Assembly (NCBI GenBank): GCA_046331265.1
Contig: JAXLRE010000002.1
Location: forward strand, 160,669 to 224,668
Source of the DNA: JAGPDB01 sp046331265
GTDB taxonomy: Bacteria; Actinomycetota; Acidimicrobiia; IMCC26256; JAGPDB01
DNA length: 64,000 nt
Reading direction: 5' to 3'
Shown here: positions 60,275 through 64,000 of the stretch, one piece after another
Numbering within the stretch: the first letter of the stretch is position 1
How the letters are laid out: each line of letters begins with the position of its first letter
Translations under genes and position numbers: made by a program
Notes under the pieces: model-generated
The model's database searches: none
What the model was told of the DNA's origin: nothing
Seen by the model: the letters and a program-made list of their open reading frames with translations, nothing else

Positions 60275-61105
60275 ATGAGAAAAATCGTTTTAACTTTAAT
60301 AATTGTTACAGTCTCAATATCTACGCTCGGCTCTTGTTCTAGTGATAAAGATCAAAAAAATACAAATCGATCGAATACAAAACAGTCGAGTAAAGAAAAC
60401 AATGCATCTAGCCAAGACAGTCAATCTCAAGAAAAATTAATTTGGCAGCAATCTCAAGACGGATGGATAGCAACAGCTAAAGCTCCTGATTGTCCAAAAC
60501 AACCAATGTTGATATCACCTGTTGATCTTAAGTTAGCCACATCAGTTTTATATCCTGGCCAAACTCGAGGACAATATAAACCGCATGGTGGTTTCCGTTT
60601 TGATAACAGCGATAATTATGACATTTCCGTTAAAGCTCCTATTGATGGTTTTGTTTTTAGGGGAAGTAGATATCTTGTCGATGGAGAAATACAATATACA
60701 TTTGATATTTTCAACAACTGCGGTGTCATGACAAGGCTGGGACACTTACGAGAGCTAACTGAAAAATTCCAAGCAATAGCTGAGACATTCTCTGAAGCAT
60801 TAACAGATTCACGAACATCAAACGTTAATCCACCTGTAAATGTTAAGGCAGGTGAAACAATAGCTACAGCGACAGGTATAACAGCAGGGAAAAATACTTT
60901 TGTTGACTGGGGTGTTTACGACTATCGCAGCCAAAACGAAGCAAGTAAATCAAGTGAATATCAAAATGCGCATACTATGGATAAAGAGCTTTCGTTTAAC
61001 GCAGTTTGCTGGTTTGATTGGTTGCCTACGAAGGACGCAAAGTTAGTTAAATCACTTCCTGCTGGAGATGGCACTGCCGGTAAAACGAGTGATTATTGTA
61101 AGTAA
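60275..61105 (+). CDS. Lipoprotein with degenerate M23/LytM domain
   Basis: 276 residues. Signal and lipobox TLGSC (Cys20), a Ser/Gln/Asn-rich linker, then a LytM-like barrel: YKPHGGFRFDNSDNYDISVK, APIDGFVFRG and GVMTRLGHLRELTEK, VKAGETIATATG. The zinc histidine pattern is altered (HGGFRFD instead of HxGxD), and FVDWGVYDY replaces the HLHFE strand. It is therefore probably catalytically inactive, as in regulatory LytM proteins. It is just upstream of the GLUG surface protein. Confidence 0.75.
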   Translation: MRKIVLTLIIVTVSISTLGSCSSDKDQKNTNRSNTKQSSKENNASSQDSQSQEKLIWQQSQDGWIATAKAPDCPKQPMLISPVDLKLATSVLYPGQTRGQYKPHGGFRFDNSDNYDISVKAPIDGFVFRGSRYLVDGEIQYTFDIFNNCGVMTRLGHLRELTEKFQAIAETFSEALTDSRTSNVNPPVNVKAGETIATATGITAGKNTFVDWGVYDYRSQNEASKSSEYQNAHTMDKELSFNAVCWFDWLPTKDAKLVKSLPAGDGTAGKTSDYCK

Positions 61106-61112
61106 CAAATCT

Positions 61113-62957
61113 ATGAATTTTCGCTTATCTACCCTTAACTGCAAACTCTTAACAATCGCGACGATTGTTTTCGTATTTTCGACTTTAATAATAGGTGCTA
61201 CTTTTGCATATGCTGCTACAACTATTTCATCTTGCACTGACTTGGAAAATATCTCTCTATCTGGAGACTATGAACTTAACTCAACAATTGATTGCACAGG
61301 TGTAACTCTCACGCCTATAGGAAACACTGGGACAAATTTTACGGGAACATTTAATGGTAAAGGTAATTCGATCACTAACTTTGAAATTACTACTAGTGAC
61401 CCAACATTAGGTATCGGACTTTTCGGTGCTTCAGATGGAACAATAAAAAATCTCAATATTGTTGATGCAATCATTAATGCACCAAACGGTGAGTCTGTCG
61501 GTCTTGCCGTTGGATCAAATAGTTCAAACGGCATTATAGAAAATGTAAACGTGTCAGGAACTGTAACTGGTCGTGATGGAATTGGCGGTCTTGTTGGAAA
61601 TAGTTTTGGAACGGTGACAAATTCGAGTGCTGATGTTGACGTGACCGCGAACTTTTATGGTGGCGGTTTAGTCGGCGGACAAGATGGCGGCACGATATCA
61701 GATTCATACGCCACAGGTGATGTAATAGATAACGGCTTAGGTGATTCTGGCGGTTTCGTAGGTTATTCAAACGGGACAATTACTAGTAGCTATTCAAGTG
61801 GAAATGTTACAGGCACGAGTGGTGCTTCATCTTATATAGGGGGATTCGCAGGAACCATTACAGGTACTGTGACAAACTCTTTTGCTTCAGGAAATGCATC
61901 TTCCATTTATGATTATGTAGGAGGATTTGTTGGTGAAGCATTAAATGGTGCAACCATTACTGATTGTCATGCAACAGGCGATGTTTCAAACACAGGTTTT
62001 CTAACAGGTGGCTTTGTAGGAAACGCAGCTGAATCAACTATCGAACGATCCTATGCAACAGGTACTGTTACTTCAACAAGTGATTCTGTTGGTGGGTTTT
62101 CTGGAAACACGAATAATAATTCAACAATTCGCACATCATTTGCCACAGGCGACGTATCTGGTGGTCTCAGTATTGGTGGGTTTTCTGGATACATAAGAGG
62201 GACAATAGAAAATTGTTTCGCACGAGGAAATGTAAATGGTTCACAATATGTTGGTGGTTTCGTTGGACTTATCAACAATGGAACTTTATCTAACTCGTAC
62301 TCGACAGGTGAAGTGACAGGTAACTCGGTTGTCGGTGGTTTCATTGGTTTTTATGGTGGAAATAATGGAAGCAATAATTTTTGGGATAACGAATCTTCAG
62401 GAATGTCAACAAGTGGTGGAAGTGAAACCGGAAAAACAACTATAGAAATGAAAGACGTAGCAACGTTTACTGATCTAGCAACAGCTGGACTTAGTAGCCC
62501 ATGGGATTTTGCAGATAACCCCAATGATGATAACGCTAACAATGATTATTGGAGTATCGACAAGTATCACAATGACAACTATCCATATCTAAATAATGTT
62601 TATACGCTCGAGGATGATACCGATGGTATATCACCAGAGGTTGAAGATGCAGGGCCAAACAATGGTGATGCTAATAACGATGGAACAAAAGATTATCTAC
62701 AATCAAATGTAGCAACATACAAAATTTCTAGTACAAATAAATATCTTGCATTAGAAGTCAGTAGCGGCTGTCTTGTATTTAATATTGAATCAAGTGCTGA
62801 ATCAACATCGAAACCAGATAATTCTTTTAATTATCCAAACTTGTTACATACTTTCTCGTTAACCGGATGTTCAAGCAATACAGCTTATCTACCCTTAAAT
62901 GGTATTTCTACGATGTTGATAATGAACAAAGGTTGCAAGAAAATTCAATGCAACTAA
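61113..62957 (+). CDS. Secreted GLUG-repeat protein (frameshifted C-terminus)
   Basis: Starts at ATG 61113 with a signal peptide (TIATIVFVFSTLIIGATFAY). Many repeats of the GLUG type follow from about residue 130 to 430 (VGGFVGEALNGATITDCHAT, SYATGTVTSTSDSVGGFSGN), then a Ca-binding-like linker (DDTDGISPEVEDAGPNNGDA). The main frame ends at 62957 after a shift. The true C-terminus, including LPATG, continues in another frame to 63249. GLUG repeats are found in adhesin-like surface proteins. Confidence 0.82.
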   Translation: MNFRLSTLNCKLLTIATIVFVFSTLIIGATFAYAATTISSCTDLENISLSGDYELNSTIDCTGVTLTPIGNTGTNFTGTFNGKGNSITNFEITTSDPTLGIGLFGASDGTIKNLNIVDAIINAPNGESVGLAVGSNSSNGIIENVNVSGTVTGRDGIGGLVGNSFGTVTNSSADVDVTANFYGGGLVGGQDGGTISDSYATGDVIDNGLGDSGGFVGYSNGTITSSYSSGNVTGTSGASSYIGGFAGTITGTVTNSFASGNASSIYDYVGGFVGEALNGATITDCHATGDVSNTGFLTGGFVGNAAESTIERSYATGTVTSTSDSVGGFSGNTNNNSTIRTSFATGDVSGGLSIGGFSGYIRGTIENCFARGNVNGSQYVGGFVGLINNGTLSNSYSTGEVTGNSVVGGFIGFYGGNNGSNNFWDNESSGMSTSGGSETGKTTIEMKDVATFTDLATAGLSSPWDFADNPNDDNANNDYWSIDKYHNDNYPYLNNVYTLEDDTDGISPEVEDAGPNNGDANNDGTKDYLQSNVATYKISSTNKYLALEVSSGCLVFNIESSAESTSKPDNSFNYPNLLHTFSLTGCSSNTAYLPLNGISTMLIMNKGCKKIQCN

Positions 62958-63249
62958 TGGTATATATTCAACGATTGAAGGGGCACAACTATCGTCTACA
63001 ACTATTGACGGTCACAGCGTTATTGTTGCTCAATATTCTTTAACAGATAATGGAGTTCTCGATACAAACCCTATAGTTGGCGAGATGACAGATCCTTTCG
63101 GACTAGGTGTTGCAGTTGCTGGCGGAACTTTGCCGGCAACAGGAGCGAATGATGTTGAGGAACTTCTGATTGTTTCGTTATTAATGATTGGCGTGGGACT
63201 GTTGTTGCTTCGGAGAAGAAGGTTTATTTATATTGCCTTAGCTCGTTGA
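62958..63249 (+). pseudogene. Out-of-frame C-terminal piece of the GLUG protein with LPATG
   Basis: In the third frame the sequence reads ...ARKFNATNGIYSTIEGAQLS (beginning about 62930), DGHSVIVAQYSLTDNGVLDT, MTDPFGLG, then LPATG, a hydrophobic helix (LLIVSLLMIGVGLLLL) and RRRR. This fits the end of the preceding protein. Two frame changes are needed: one at about 62890-62900 (WYFYDVDNEQ in an intermediate frame) and one at about 62920-62930. Confidence 0.75.
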
Positions 63250-63337
63250 AATAGGTAAATGACACAGTTGTACGCTCAATGTTTTTGATTAACACCACTT
63301 TGAAAGAGCTGACAAAATTTATAGATGCACTGTTAGG

Positions 63338-63880
63338 ATGTGTGAGGTGAGCGGCAGAGTAATAATTGTTGAAGGTCCACCTTTAGCAGGAAAAACTACA
63401 CTTGCTCGTCAACTTGCTAAAGATACAAATGCTGAGTTATTTATACAAGATGAAATCCATACTGAAATATTGCCAGATTCAGACAGAAATTTAGATGATC
63501 GAATTTTGGCTTACGATGAAATGCATAAGCGTGCCGCGAAAGTACTGAGAGAAGGAAAATCAGTCATACTGGAAGGGACATACAGTCGACTGGAATATGC
63601 TACAAGTTTAAAGAATTATCTTGGGGTAGAAGTTCTAAGCGTTATTGATGTGCACGTATCGCCTGAGGAAGCTGTTCGTCGTTTTGCGATAAGAAAAGAT
63701 CACCCTGGTATAAATAACACTTCAGATTTGGTTGCTGATCGAGCAAGGACATATCCGTTCTTTGATGGTGCATTTCATGTTTTGGAAGGTACAACTGAAA
63801 TTCCAGAAATAGATGAACTTCATGAGATCGACACGAATTTGTGGATAGCAAGTCGGCAATCTGAAGCTAAAGATAGATAG
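63338..63880 (+). CDS. P-loop kinase/AAA_33 family protein
   Basis: 180 residues. Walker A VEGPPLAGKTTLARQLA, helical lid region with RKDHPGINNTSDLVADRART, and GKSVILEGTYSRLEYATSLK in the place of Walker B. Resembles small-molecule kinases (gluconate, chloramphenicol phosphotransferase-like, zeta-like). The acceptor is unknown. ATG 63338 chosen; GTG 63350 is an alternative. Confidence 0.75.
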   Translation: MCEVSGRVIIVEGPPLAGKTTLARQLAKDTNAELFIQDEIHTEILPDSDRNLDDRILAYDEMHKRAAKVLREGKSVILEGTYSRLEYATSLKNYLGVEVLSVIDVHVSPEEAVRRFAIRKDHPGINNTSDLVADRARTYPFFDGAFHVLEGTTEIPEIDELHEIDTNLWIASRQSEAKDR

Positions 63881-64000
63881 TTTTGTGACTATTTGGGTAC
63901 ACCCGCATTTCTGATAGGAAAGGTTTTGAGGAATGGATTGAGGGCATTAGCTGTCTTACAGATTTTATTACTTGTTCTGATAGTGACTTGATTTGATTAG
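63881..64000. other. No feature seen
   Basis: After the kinase stop there is only a short open frame (TTG at about 63928, some 20 codons, hydrophobic) with an AGGAAAGG upstream. It may be the start of a gene disrupted or cut by the window end, but nothing can be supported. Confidence 0.3.

Noticed and set aside
1..64000. CRISPR arrays, insertion sequences, rRNA operons
   Set aside because: No regularly spaced repeats, transposase motifs or rRNA segments were seen on either strand.

Overview
The window is AT-rich and gene-dense, with ordinary bacterial coding. The gene content points to a low-GC actinobacterium, perhaps an Acidimicrobiia-like lineage. The evidence is an actinobacterial-type ftsE-ftsX-smpB/ssrA neighbourhood, a DUF3052 protein, a mec-cysO-cysM sulfur-carrier cysteine pathway, and a following block (Sua5, glutamate-supply enzyme, rph, rdgB) with the same order as in mycobacteria. 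The taxonomic call is inference; no rRNA gene is present.

Layout. 0-2.6 kb: end of ftsE, then ftsX and a secreted coiled-coil M23 peptidase (division-linked wall hydrolysis). 2.6-6.9 kb: peroxiredoxin, DUF3052, a TetR/NADP-oxidoreductase divergent pair, tmRNA (ssrA, minus strand) and smpB. 6.9-15.3 kb: mec, cysO, cysM, sua5, a MurL-MurD fusion at the place where murI sits in mycobacteria, rph, rdgB and DUF1003. 15.3-18.9 kb: rpiA, ribD and ribA, bracketed by two inverted copies of a 49-bp palindromic repeat, then tRNA-Leu(UAG). 18.9-22 kb: class III aminotransferase, a tandem SET-domain protein and a GNAT acetyltransferase, linked by a shared operator-like palindrome. 22-26.8 kb: cupredoxin and two-domain multicopper oxidase, small envelope proteins, a Crp/Fnr regulator, nnrD and a lipoprotein. 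26.8-29.5 kb: Ldh-type dehydrogenase, truncated haemoglobin, VOC and cupin proteins.

29.5-34.5 kb: an ECF sigma/anti-sigma-like pair divergent from a tight four-gene operon. That operon holds a KAS III-like condensing enzyme, a haem-oxygenase-like di-iron protein, a histidine-rich membrane oxygenase-like protein and an unknown. This is the best candidate for an undescribed pathway. 34.5-41.3 kb: YdeI and DUF1801 proteins, a MarR/MFS efflux unit with a textbook promoter-operator, CDF transporter and reductases. 41.4-47.7 kb: a persulfide-type (CstR-like) operon with CoA-disulfide reductase-rhodanese, then a copper operon (CsoR, CopB ATPase, DUF305). Both sit behind near-identical ATACCCC/GGGGTAT palindromes. 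The alcohol dehydrogenase and copB here carry many frameshifts.

47.7-64 kb: two exported proteins with LPxTG-like ends, SurE, a ProX-type deacylase, Dus, a rifamycin ADP-ribosyltransferase (Arr), a Kef-type antiporter, lipoproteins, a degenerate M23 protein and a P-loop kinase. No insertion sequence, CRISPR array or prophage was seen.
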